A DNA stretch of 64,000 bases from NCBI RefSeq assembly GCF_003999255.1, contig NZ_CP034791.1:1652501-1716500 (forward strand). Reading direction: 5' to 3'. This document shows positions 42,676 through 49,389 of the stretch, piece by piece. Within the stretch, counting starts at the first letter, position 1; each line of letters opens with the position of its first letter. A program made the translations under genes and the position numbers. This DNA comes from Caldicellulosiruptor changbaiensis. GTDB taxonomy: Bacteria; Bacillota; Thermoanaerobacteria; Caldicellulosiruptorales; Caldicellulosiruptoraceae. The notes beneath the pieces are model-generated. The model searched no databases and was not told the DNA's origin. It saw only the letters and a list, made by a program, of their open reading frames with translations.

Positions 42676-43680
42676 TTAGACCTCACTTTCGGCTGTGATT
42701 TCTTCTTTAAGTAACTCTAATACATTATTTTCATAAAATGCTTTGGCTTGGTTTATACCATTGAAAATGGCTTGGCCGTCAGAAGAACCATGGCATTTAA
42801 TGATAATTCCATCTATACCTAAAAGAGGAGCTCCTCCTACTTCCTTGTAATCATACTTTCCTTTTAAGTTTTTTAAGTATGGTTTTAACAAAAGCCCACC
42901 TATTTTAGCTTTAAGGCTCAGCTTTGCTATGTCTTTTAATATATCAAAAAAGAGAAGTCCAAAACCTTCTGTCAGTTTCAAAACAATGTTCCCTACAAAT
43001 CCATCACAAACAACTATATCAGGCGGTGAAAATGGTAAATCTCGTGCCTCTACATTCCCAACAAAGTTTATATTCTTTGCATTTTTCAGAATTTCATAAG
43101 ACTGTTTAGAAAGTTCATTGCCCTTTGTTTCTTCTGTGCCTATATTCAAAAGTCCTACTGTAGGGTTGTTTTTACCAAGGACCTTGCTGACATAAACAGT
43201 TGCCATCTGGGCAAATTGCAGGATGTTAATTGGCCTACAATCTGTGTTAGAACCCACATCAATTAAAAGATACTGGCCACTTTTGTAAGGAAGTTTTGTG
43301 GTAAGTGCAGGCCTGTCTATACCTTTAATTCTTCCAACTATCAAAAGTCCGCCTGCCATTAGCGCACCTGTACTTCCAGCTGAAACAAAAGCGTCTATTT
43401 GCTTTTCTTTTAAGTATTGCAGGCCAACAACAATTGATGAGTCTTTTTTTTGCCTTATAGCTTTTACTGGTTCATCATCAAATTCTATTTTCTCTTTGCA
43501 ATCAACTATCTCAACTCTTGAAAGGTCTTTTATCCTATCTACACACTCTTTCTCAATCACACTTTTATTCCCGAAAAGAACAACGTTGTCTTGACTATTT
43601 TGAGCAAGATATATCGCAACTCCTTCAATAACCGAAGATGGTGCATTATCTCCGCCCATTGCATCAATACCTATCTTCAT
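42676..43680 (-). CDS. plsX: Phosphate acyltransferase PlsX
   Basis: Makes acyl-phosphate from acyl-ACP for PlsY-dependent phospholipid synthesis. [20 protein letters not shown] start and [31 protein letters not shown] and [17 protein letters not shown] are the standard blocks. 334 residues. It lies between fapR and fabH with 2-5 bp spacing, the conserved Bacillus/Clostridium layout. Confidence 0.97.
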   Translation of the reverse strand: MKIGIDAMGGDNAPSSVIEGVAIYLAQNSQDNVVLFGNKSVIEKECVDRIKDLSRVEIVDCKEKIEFDDEPVKAIRQKKDSSIVVGLQYLKEKQIDAFVSAGSTGALMAGGLLIVGRIKGIDRPALTTKLPYKSGQYLLIDVGSNTDCRPINILQFAQMATVYVSKVLGKNNPTVGLLNIGTEETKGNELSKQSYEILKNAKNINFVGNVEARDLPFSPPDIVVCDGFVGNIVLKLTEGFGLLFFDILKDIAKLSLKAKIGGLLLKPYLKNLKGKYDYKEVGGAPLLGIDGIIIKCHGSSDGQAIFNGINQAKAFYENNVLELLKEEITAESEV

Positions 43681-43685
43681 AAACC

Positions 43686-44273
43686 CTACACTCCTGTCTG
43701 GCCTGTTTCTTTGTTTTCATCATCTATTGCAACAAGGATAAACTTACCTCTAAAGACCTCTTCATTGTTTCTTTTGATAAACACCCATACTATATACTTG
43801 TTATTTCTCTTCTTCTTTAGCTCAGCTCTGGCAACAAGCCTGTCATTTGCAAAGACAGGCGTTTTGTACTTGATATTTGCAATACCGATGAGTGCTGCTT
43901 TTGCGTCAATCACAGACATTGCAATGGACTCTGCAAACGCATAGATATGCTGCCCTTTTACCATCTGAGAATTTGAAAAGGTCATCCAAAGCTCTGGCTC
44001 AAAAGTGGCAATAGCATAGCTGCCAAGCTCTATGTCAATTATCTCACCAACAACATCCCGTGGTGAGATAGTTTTGAGCTTTCCAAGACTTTCTTTTGCC
44101 ATCTCTTTTATTCTTTCTCTTACCTCTTTGATGTCCAATATAGCCCTGTCAAGCCTAATTGTCTGGACAGAACAACCAAACTCCTCTGCAAGTTCCTCAT
44201 CTGTTATAAACGGATTTTCTTTTATTTTCTGTAGCAGCAACCTGTGTCTTTCCTTCCTGGATAACTTTGCCAT
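43686..44273 (-). CDS. fapR: FapR, malonyl-CoA-responsive repressor of lipid synthesis
   Basis: Represses fatty-acid genes until malonyl-CoA binds. The N-terminal winged helix is KIKENPFITDEELAEEFGCSVQTIRLDRAILDIKEVRERI. The C-terminal hot-dog domain has YKTPVFANDRLVARAELKKKRNNKYIVWVFIKRNNEEVFRGKFILVAI. 195 residues, matching the family. First gene of the operon, with likely FapR sites directly upstream, implying autoregulation. Confidence 0.95.
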   Translation of the reverse strand: MAKLSRKERHRLLLQKIKENPFITDEELAEEFGCSVQTIRLDRAILDIKEVRERIKEMAKESLGKLKTISPRDVVGEIIDIELGSYAIATFEPELWMTFSNSQMVKGQHIYAFAESIAMSVIDAKAALIGIANIKYKTPVFANDRLVARAELKKKRNNKYIVWVFIKRNNEEVFRGKFILVAIDDENKETGQTGV

Positions 44274-44290
44274 GTCTTTATCACCATGAT

Positions 44291-44322
44291 TTAATATTTG
44301 ATATTAATATCAGGTATTAAAT
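44291..44322 (-). promoter_or_regulatory. FapR operator(s)
   Basis: On the minus strand TTTAATACCTGATATTAAT closely resembles the Bacillus FapR box (TTAGTACCxxxTACTAA type). It overlaps a second perfect palindrome TTAATATTTGATATTAA (44291-44307). Both lie just downstream of the predicted start, where repressor would block transcription. Confidence 0.8.
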
Positions 44323-44334
44323 TCTTATGCCAAT

Positions 44335-44363
44335 ATTATATAAAAATATGACTTAATTTTCAA
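44335..44363 (-). promoter_or_regulatory. Promoter of the fapR-fab operon
   Basis: On the minus strand TTGAAA (44358-44363), 17 bases, TATAAT (44335-44340). The start would be near 44328, immediately before the FapR boxes. Confidence 0.75.
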
Positions 44364-44370
44364 TAACAAA

Positions 44371-44392
44371 AAAGCCACTTTTTGAAAGTGGC
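44371..44392 (-). terminator. Rho-independent terminator after galU
   Basis: On the minus strand GCCACTTT pairs with AAAGTGGC around a 3-nt loop, followed by TTTTTTG. 14 bp past the galU stop. Confidence 0.82.
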
Positions 44393-44405
44393 CAGGAAAA
44401 AGGTT

Positions 44406-45314
44406 TTAAATCTTTTCTAATTGACTTAATTTTTCTTTATAATCTTTAGCATTTACAATTGTGACAAGATAGTTATAAAAATCTTTTCCGATATCTTCTC
44501 TTGAAAGTGCAATTTCAACTGTTGCCTGCAAGAACCCAAGTTTGTTTCCAACATCATATCTTTTTCCTTCAAACTCATAAGCGTACATAGCCTCCTTTTG
44601 GGAAAGCTCTCTTAAGGCATCAGTTAGTTGAATCTCTCCTCCAATTCCTTCTTTTGTGTGTTCCAATATGTTTAAAATCTCTGGTGTGATTATGTATCTT
44701 CCTAAAACAGCAATATTTGAAGGTGATTCTTCCTTCTTTGGCTTCTCAACAAGGTCTTTTACCTTGTAAATTCTCTCTTCAATCTGCTTTCCTGCAACAA
44801 TTCCGTATTTGCTAACATCTTCATCTGGTACTTTTTGAACACCCAAAATTGTTGTCCTGTACTCTTCGTACACCTCAATTAGCTGTTTTAAACAAGGCTT
44901 TTCTGATATAATTATGTCATCACCTAAAAGTACAGCAAATGGCTCATTGTCAATAAAAAGCCTTGCACAGTACACAGCATCACCCAAACCCCTTGGCTCT
45001 TTTTGGCGGATATAATGTACATTGTAATCAGCAATCTTTCTTATCATCTGAAGATTGTCAAAGTCCTTTTTGTTCTCAAGAGCAACCTCAAGCTCAAACG
45101 ACTTGTCAAAATGGTCTTCTATAGCTCTTTTGCCGCGTCCTGTGACTATTAAAATGCTCTCTATTCCCGATTCTAACGCCTCTTCAACTATATACTGTAT
45201 TGTAGGCTTGTCAACAATAGGAAGCATCTCTTTGGGCTGGGCCTTTGTTGCAGGCAAAAACCTTGTCCCAAGTCCTGCTGCAGGAATGATTGCCTTTTTT
45301 ATAAGCCTTTTCAT
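44406..45314 (-). CDS. galU: UTP-glucose-1-phosphate uridylyltransferase
   Basis: Makes UDP-glucose for cell-surface sugars. KKAIIPAAGLGTRFLPATKAQPKEMLPIVDKPTIQYIVEEA is the classic nucleotide-sugar pyrophosphorylase start; LLGDDII, GLGDAVYCAR and LVEKPKKEESPSN follow. About 302 residues from the ATG with GAGGGTGG upstream; the frame opens 11 codons earlier. An epimerase gene two positions upstream may use the product. Confidence 0.95.
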   Translation of the reverse strand: MKRLIKKAIIPAAGLGTRFLPATKAQPKEMLPIVDKPTIQYIVEEALESGIESILIVTGRGKRAIEDHFDKSFELEVALENKKDFDNLQMIRKIADYNVHYIRQKEPRGLGDAVYCARLFIDNEPFAVLLGDDIIISEKPCLKQLIEVYEEYRTTILGVQKVPDEDVSKYGIVAGKQIEERIYKVKDLVEKPKKEESPSNIAVLGRYIITPEILNILEHTKEGIGGEIQLTDALRELSQKEAMYAYEFEGKRYDVGNKLGFLQATVEIALSREDIGKDFYNYLVTIVNAKDYKEKLSQLEKI

Positions 45315-45397
45315 TCTACTTGCCACCCTCTTTAAATTTTTTGTCAAGAATAAAATTTAACTTTATAGTTATTATTATACCATATTTTACAACAAAA

Positions 45398-45433
45398 AAA
45401 ATAAAGCACGACCATAAAAATTGGTCGTGCTTT
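45398..45433 (-). terminator. Rho-independent terminator after the DUF1292 gene
   Basis: On the minus strand AAAGCACGACCA pairs with TGGTCGTGCTTT around a 7-nt loop, followed by ATTTTTTTT. T-rich on both strands, so it may act in both directions. Confidence 0.82.
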
Positions 45434-45443
45434 ATTTTCTCAA

Positions 45444-45746
45444 TTATTCTTCGTCTTCTTCATCATACATGTCAAAGTCTTCATCATCAAAGCGGGACTG
45501 GAAGATTTCAAATACGTTTTCAAGCTCCTCCTCATCTTCTACACCAACATAGACCTCTTCTCCGTCTCTATCTTCAATTCGCAGTATGATGACCTCTGCC
45601 TCTTCGTCTTCCTTTTCAATCTCTTCTAAAGGAAGAAGGACTATATAGTCATTACCATTGTAATTGACCTTATCAAGCATTTCAAATGATATCTCTCTTC
45701 CTTCCTCGTCTACTAATGTTACAACATTGTCTGCAAACATATCCAT
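45444..45746 (-). CDS. DUF1292 (YrzB-like) acidic protein
   Basis: A 100-residue, very acidic protein. NVVTLVDEEGREISFEMLDKVNYNGNDYIVLLPLEE and VIILRIEDRDGEEVYVGVEDEEELENVFEIFQ match the DUF1292 domain common in Firmicutes, often near alaS, yrrL or yrzL genes; here that setting is absent. The C-terminal DDEDFDMYDEEDEE tail is almost pure Asp and Glu. No enzymatic motif is visible. Confidence 0.82.
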   Translation of the reverse strand: MDMFADNVVTLVDEEGREISFEMLDKVNYNGNDYIVLLPLEEIEKEDEEAEVIILRIEDRDGEEVYVGVEDEEELENVFEIFQSRFDDEDFDMYDEEDEE

Positions 45747-45827
45747 ATAATTTCACCTCTTTTCTAAATATAGATTATTGTAATACAAAAAATGGCACAT
45801 GTCAACATGAAATTCATTTACAATATA

Positions 45828-46145
45828 TTATCCCCACCAAATTTCATCATAACCATCATCCTCATCCTTTGGCCCTTCGTAAAAGTCTACAAAGCAAGTC
45901 TTACCAGTAGCCGTGTCAATCAGCTTTAACCTGAACATAAAATCTGGATGCTCTATCTTATCAACCGCATCATAGTCATAGCTATTTTCTTTGGCAACCT
46001 CAAACCCATACGCCTTCAGGTCAGATATAACCTCTTCAATCTCCCTCTCAAAGTCAATGTCAACCTCAGGAATATTTCCTTCTTTCAAAAGCTTTGCAAC
46101 CTCTTCAATCTCACCTGTTTGATATCTAAAGCCTCTTTTTATCAT
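45828..46145 (-). CDS. Uncharacterised 105-residue acidic protein
   Basis: Not recognised. YQTGEIEEVAKLLKEGNIPEVDIDFEREIEEVISDLKAYGFEVAKEN is helical and acidic; FMFRLKLIDTATGKTCFVDFYEG suggests a small beta sheet. It ends with DEIWWG. No membrane segment or cysteine pair is present. It stands alone between the epimerase and the DUF1292 gene, with 70-80 bp on each side. The frame is clean and its codon use matches neighbours, so it is likely real. Confidence 0.6.
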   Translation of the reverse strand: MIKRGFRYQTGEIEEVAKLLKEGNIPEVDIDFEREIEEVISDLKAYGFEVAKENSYDYDAVDKIEHPDFMFRLKLIDTATGKTCFVDFYEGPKDEDDGYDEIWWG

Positions 46146-46217
46146 CTCAAGACTACCCCTTTTCTAAAGATGGTTTCATTTTTTTAACAATATAATGATA
46201 CCCTCATTTAGCTTTTG

Positions 46218-47135
46218 TTAAACAGATTTATTTTTAAAATATTCAATGGTTTTTTCAAGTCCTTCTTTTAATAAATATTTTGGACTCCATGAAAGCAGAC
46301 TTTTTAGTAAACTGTTGTCAAGCGTGCTGTGCTGAATATCCCCTGGTCTTTTTTGCGTATATACAGCACTTTTTTGATATCCTGTCAAGCCTGAAATTAT
46401 TTCAAATAGCTCATTTATAGAAACTCTTGTATTTGTACTCAAATTAAATGTACCTTTTATCGGATTTTGAAGTGCAAGATAATTTGCTTCAGCAACATCT
46501 TCTACAAATATAAAATCTCGAGTTTGATTGCCATCACCAAAAATCACAACATCTTTGCCATTTTGCATTCTCTCACAAAATATTGAAACAACTCCACCTT
46601 CTCCAAATGGGTCCTGCCTTGGTCCATAGACATTTGAATATCTGAAGATAACATACTCAAAGCCATAACTTTGTGCAAATCTCTCTATATACTTTTCTGC
46701 CGTGAGCTTAGATATCCCGTAAAATGACATCGGATTTTTTGGGTGATTTTCATCTATAGGAAGATACTGAGGCTCACCATAGACCGCAGCTGATGAAGCA
46801 TAGATAAACTTTTTTATCTCGTACTTTGCGCAAAAACTCAATAAATTCAGCGTACCCAAAATATTTACGCTACAGTCCAAAATTGGGTCTTCCATTGACT
46901 TTGTCACACTTACCTGTGCTGCCTGATGAATACAATATTCAATTTTGTTCTCTTTAAATACATCTTCCAAGTTATCTCGAATGTCAAGTTTATAAAATTT
47001 GGCTTTTGGATTTATATTTCTAAGATCCCCTGAAATCAAATTATCAACAACACACACATCATAGTCCTTCTCAATCAACTTGTCTACAATATGTGAGCCA
47101 ATAAAGCCTGCACCACCTGTCACAAGTACAGCCAA
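46218..47135 (-). CDS. NAD-dependent sugar epimerase/dehydratase (UDP-glucose 4-epimerase-like)
   Basis: A 305-residue extended short-chain dehydrogenase. VTGGAGFIGSHIVDKLI binds NAD; the catalytic YGISKLTAEKY holds the YxxxK pair; SSAAVYGEPQYLPIDE supplies the Ser/Thr. FRYSNVYGPRQDPFGEGGVVSIF and GDGNQTRDFIFVEDVA match UDP-glucose 4-epimerase and related enzymes. It may interconvert UDP-glucose and UDP-galactose, using the product of nearby galU. Which sugar is used cannot be settled here. Confidence 0.85.
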   Translation of the reverse strand: MAVLVTGGAGFIGSHIVDKLIEKDYDVCVVDNLISGDLRNINPKAKFYKLDIRDNLEDVFKENKIEYCIHQAAQVSVTKSMEDPILDCSVNILGTLNLLSFCAKYEIKKFIYASSAAVYGEPQYLPIDENHPKNPMSFYGISKLTAEKYIERFAQSYGFEYVIFRYSNVYGPRQDPFGEGGVVSIFCERMQNGKDVVIFGDGNQTRDFIFVEDVAEANYLALQNPIKGTFNLSTNTRVSINELFEIISGLTGYQKSAVYTQKRPGDIQHSTLDNSLLKSLLSWSPKYLLKEGLEKTIEYFKNKSV

Positions 47136-47241
47136 AAACTTACACTCCTTTTTAAAAAAATCATAAAAAAAGTATATCTCTAATTTAACTTAATTGCAAA
47201 CTCTGATATAATATTAGAGATGAGAAATTTCAAAGGAGGCT

Positions 47242-47847
47242 TTGTTAATAAATAAAATGAATACAAAAAAGGTCATTCTCTACGGTTTACATATTCTTAA
47301 AAACCATTTTTTAACAACAATCATCTTTATCGCATTTATGTACTTATATTTCTCGCTTTTTAGAGGAACTATTTCCCAATTAATTAGCGGAATTGTTATT
47401 TCTATATTGTATCTGTATGGAAACTTTTCAAGCGGAAGATATCATGCAAAGAAAAGAGATGCTCTGCCTTTAAGTGCTGCTACACTGTCAATTATCATCT
47501 CTACTATTCCAAGTATAGTTTTTGCTTACCTTGCCTCTATAAATGTGTCTTTAAATGACAAAGGTCTTCTTAAAACACACTGGCTGAATGTAGTATATAG
47601 GCTCTGGAACTCACCATTTATTGGAATTTTCTCCTACGCAGATGAGGTCGCTAAAAATATGCATTCAAAATCTCCAATTGTGATTTCATACTGGATAGTA
47701 GCAGCTTTTTTGCCAGTAGCCTCATTCTTAGGTTATGCAATTGGAATCCTTGAGGCAAAAGGAAAAGTTAAACTTCCTGAATACTCTCTACTTCCAAAAA
47801 AGAAAGGCCAGAATAAAAAGCAAGGTAAAACCGGGAAATCCTATTAA
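47242..47847 (+). CDS. Membrane protein of unknown function (about four helices)
   Basis: A 201-residue protein. Hydrophobic segments appear at about 22-42 (HFLTTIIFIAFMYLYFSLFRG), 46-64, 77-100 (SAATLSIIISTIPSIVFAYLASI) and 150-172. The tail PKKKGQNKKQGKTGKSY is strongly basic and probably cytoplasmic. The family is not recognised. The frame opens at TTG two bases after GGAGG; the ATG at 47257 fits better as a codon but lies 18 bases from that site. Its 3' end overlaps bofA on the other strand by 60 bp. Promoter TATAAT at 47205-47213 region lies close upstream. Confidence 0.7.
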   Translation: MLINKMNTKKVILYGLHILKNHFLTTIIFIAFMYLYFSLFRGTISQLISGIVISILYLYGNFSSGRYHAKKRDALPLSAATLSIIISTIPSIVFAYLASINVSLNDKGLLKTHWLNVVYRLWNSPFIGIFSYADEVAKNMHSKSPIVISYWIVAAFLPVASFLGYAIGILEAKGKVKLPEYSLLPKKKGQNKKQGKTGKSY

Positions 47848-47973
47848 TGTACCAACTGCAAGGTTTATAATGTTAAATCCAATGTGAAGTCCGTATGGTT
47901 CAAATAAGAAATTAAAAAGCACAATAAAACAGCAAGTGAACAAAAATCTAATTAGAAAATCCAATATTTTCAT
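47788..47973 (-). CDS. bofA: BofA-family protein
   Basis: A 61-residue membrane protein with two hydrophobic helices. HIGFNIINLAVGTLIGFPGFTLLFILAFLF matches the conserved C-terminal part of BofA, the inhibitor of pro-sigma-K processing in Bacillus. Its position after ybaB-recR-yaaL repeats the Bacillus and Clostridium order, which strongly supports it despite its small size. Ribosome site AAGGAAG is distant, so the start is uncertain. It overlaps the convergent membrane-protein gene by 60 bp, and a terminator lies between yaaL and this gene. Confidence 0.78.
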   Translation of the reverse strand: MKILDFLIRFLFTCCFIVLFNFLFEPYGLHIGFNIINLAVGTLIGFPGFTLLFILAFLFWK

Positions 47974-48040
47974 CTTGTAATTTAATATCTTCCTTAAGAA
48001 ATAGTTTCTTTAATCTATTTTATGTAAAACCAAAAATAAA

Positions 48041-48069
48041 AAGAACCCTCTTTTTTACTGAGGGTTCTT
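48041..48069 (-). terminator. Rho-independent terminator overlapping the yaaL stop
   Basis: On the minus strand AAGAACCCTC pairs with GAGGGTTCTT around an AT-rich loop, followed by TTTATTTTT. The stem includes the last yaaL codons. It would separate bofA from the ybaB-recR-yaaL transcript unless it is leaky. Confidence 0.82.
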
Positions 48070-48306
48070 TTTTAGTAGTTTATACAAGTAGTTTAGCCAC
48101 TTTTCAGCAAGTATCTGCTGGTAGATAGCAATCTCAATTAAATCCTGGTCTGAAGAGTAGTTAAAAAGAGTATTTGCACCTTCTAAAAGTCCTTTTACGT
48201 ATCTGAGTAAGTACTCATAATCCTTTCCTTTTTGTTTTTTAATCTGCAAAAGCAGTTCATCATTAGATGCCTGGTTTGAAATAATGCTTAAAACTTCCAT
48301 ATTCAT
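48055..48306 (-). CDS. YaaL-like DUF2508 protein
   Basis: An 83-residue mostly helical protein, LLQIKKQKGKDYEYLLRYVKGLLEGANTLFNYSSDQDLIEIAIYQQILAEKWLNYLYKLLKK. The length, position between recR and bofA, and the DLIEIAIYQQxAAExxYxYL-like pattern fit DUF2508 (YaaL of Bacillus). No function is known to me. Confidence 0.78.
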   Translation of the reverse strand: MNMEVLSIISNQASNDELLLQIKKQKGKDYEYLLRYVKGLLEGANTLFNYSSDQDLIEIAIYQQILAEKWLNYLYKLLKKNPQ

Positions 48307-48371
48307 CTTTCAAACTGCCTATAAAATATTTCTGTTATATATTATGCACCAATATTTGCTTTGATATAACA

Positions 48372-48971
48372 CTAAATTTCTTTTCTTCCTTCTATTGCTT
48401 TAAGAATTGTTACCTCATCTGCGTATTCAATATCGCCGCCAACCGGAATACCACGGGCAATTCTTGTCACTTTAATACCCATTGGCTTTATAAGTCTTGC
48501 CAAGTATGACGCTGTTGCCTCACCATCCACATCCGGGTTTGTAGCAATTATTACTTCTTTTACATTAGTATCAGCAAGTCTTTTTAGAAGAACATCAATT
48601 GTCAGCTGTTCAGGATATTTACCTTTGAGCGGTGATATTGCACCATGCAGTACATGGTAAAGTCCTTTGTACTCCTTTACCTTTTCAAGGGCTACAACAT
48701 CCTGAGGCTCCTCAACAACACAAATTATGCTTCTGTCTCTTTTATCGTCACTGCATATATGACAAATATCATCTTCTGTAAAGTTGCAACATATTTTGCA
48801 CAATTTTGTGCTATTTTTGGCACTTAAGATTGCCTCTGCCAATGCTTTTACATCTTCATTTTTCATATTAATTATATAAAAAGCAAGCCTCTGTGCAGTT
48901 TTTTGGCCTATGCCAGGCAGTTTTTCGAGCTGCTGGATAAGTTTTGAGATAGCATTTTCTTTTGCCTGCAT
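48372..48971 (-). CDS. recR: Recombination mediator RecR
   Basis: With RecO helps load RecA on gapped DNA. The N-terminal helix-hairpin-helix is [18 protein letters not shown]. The zinc finger [16 protein letters not shown] lies about 57-72, and the Toprim domain has [13 protein letters not shown] and [17 protein letters not shown]. 199 residues, normal. It starts 17 bp after ybaB, the conserved order. Confidence 0.97.
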   Translation of the reverse strand: MQAKENAISKLIQQLEKLPGIGQKTAQRLAFYIINMKNEDVKALAEAILSAKNSTKLCKICCNFTEDDICHICSDDKRDRSIICVVEEPQDVVALEKVKEYKGLYHVLHGAISPLKGKYPEQLTIDVLLKRLADTNVKEVIIATNPDVDGEATASYLARLIKPMGIKVTRIARGIPVGGDIEYADEVTILKAIEGRKEI

Positions 48972-48988
48972 ATTATATCAACCTCATC

Positions 48989-49330
48989 TTAAAAAAGACC
49001 TGGAAACCCAAAACCTGCTACCTTTTGCATCTCTTCTTCTATCATTTTTTCAACCTTTCTAATTGCCTCATTTACACATGCAACTATCAGATCCTGAAGT
49101 GTTTCAATGTCATCTGGGTCAACAACCTCTGGTGAAATCTCAATACTTTTAATCTCCTTTTTACCATTTATAACAACCTTTACAGCACCGCCACCTGCAG
49201 TAGCTTCAACTTCTCTTTGGTTTAACTCTTCTTGTAGCTTTTCAATCTCCTCTTGCATCTTTTTTGCCTGTTTTTGAAGCTGATTTATGTTAAAACCGCC
49301 ACCAAGTCCTGGAAACCTGTTTTTTGCCAT
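48989..49330 (-). CDS. YbaB/EbfC nucleoid-associated protein
   Basis: A 113-residue DNA-binding protein. NINQLQKQAKKMQEEIEKLQEELNQREVEATAGGGAVKVVINGKKEIKSIEISPEVVDPDDIETLQDLIVACVNEA is the full family pattern, a helical arm plus central sheet. In Bacillus it lies between dnaX and recR; dnaX is not upstream here, where an sbcC-like gene is found instead. Confidence 0.93.
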   Translation of the reverse strand: MAKNRFPGLGGGFNINQLQKQAKKMQEEIEKLQEELNQREVEATAGGGAVKVVINGKKEIKSIEISPEVVDPDDIETLQDLIVACVNEAIRKVEKMIEEEMQKVAGFGFPGLF

Positions 49331-49389
49331 GTTCTTTTTTACCTCCTCATTTTTGCATTATAGCTTCAACATTTGAAAATACTCATATA

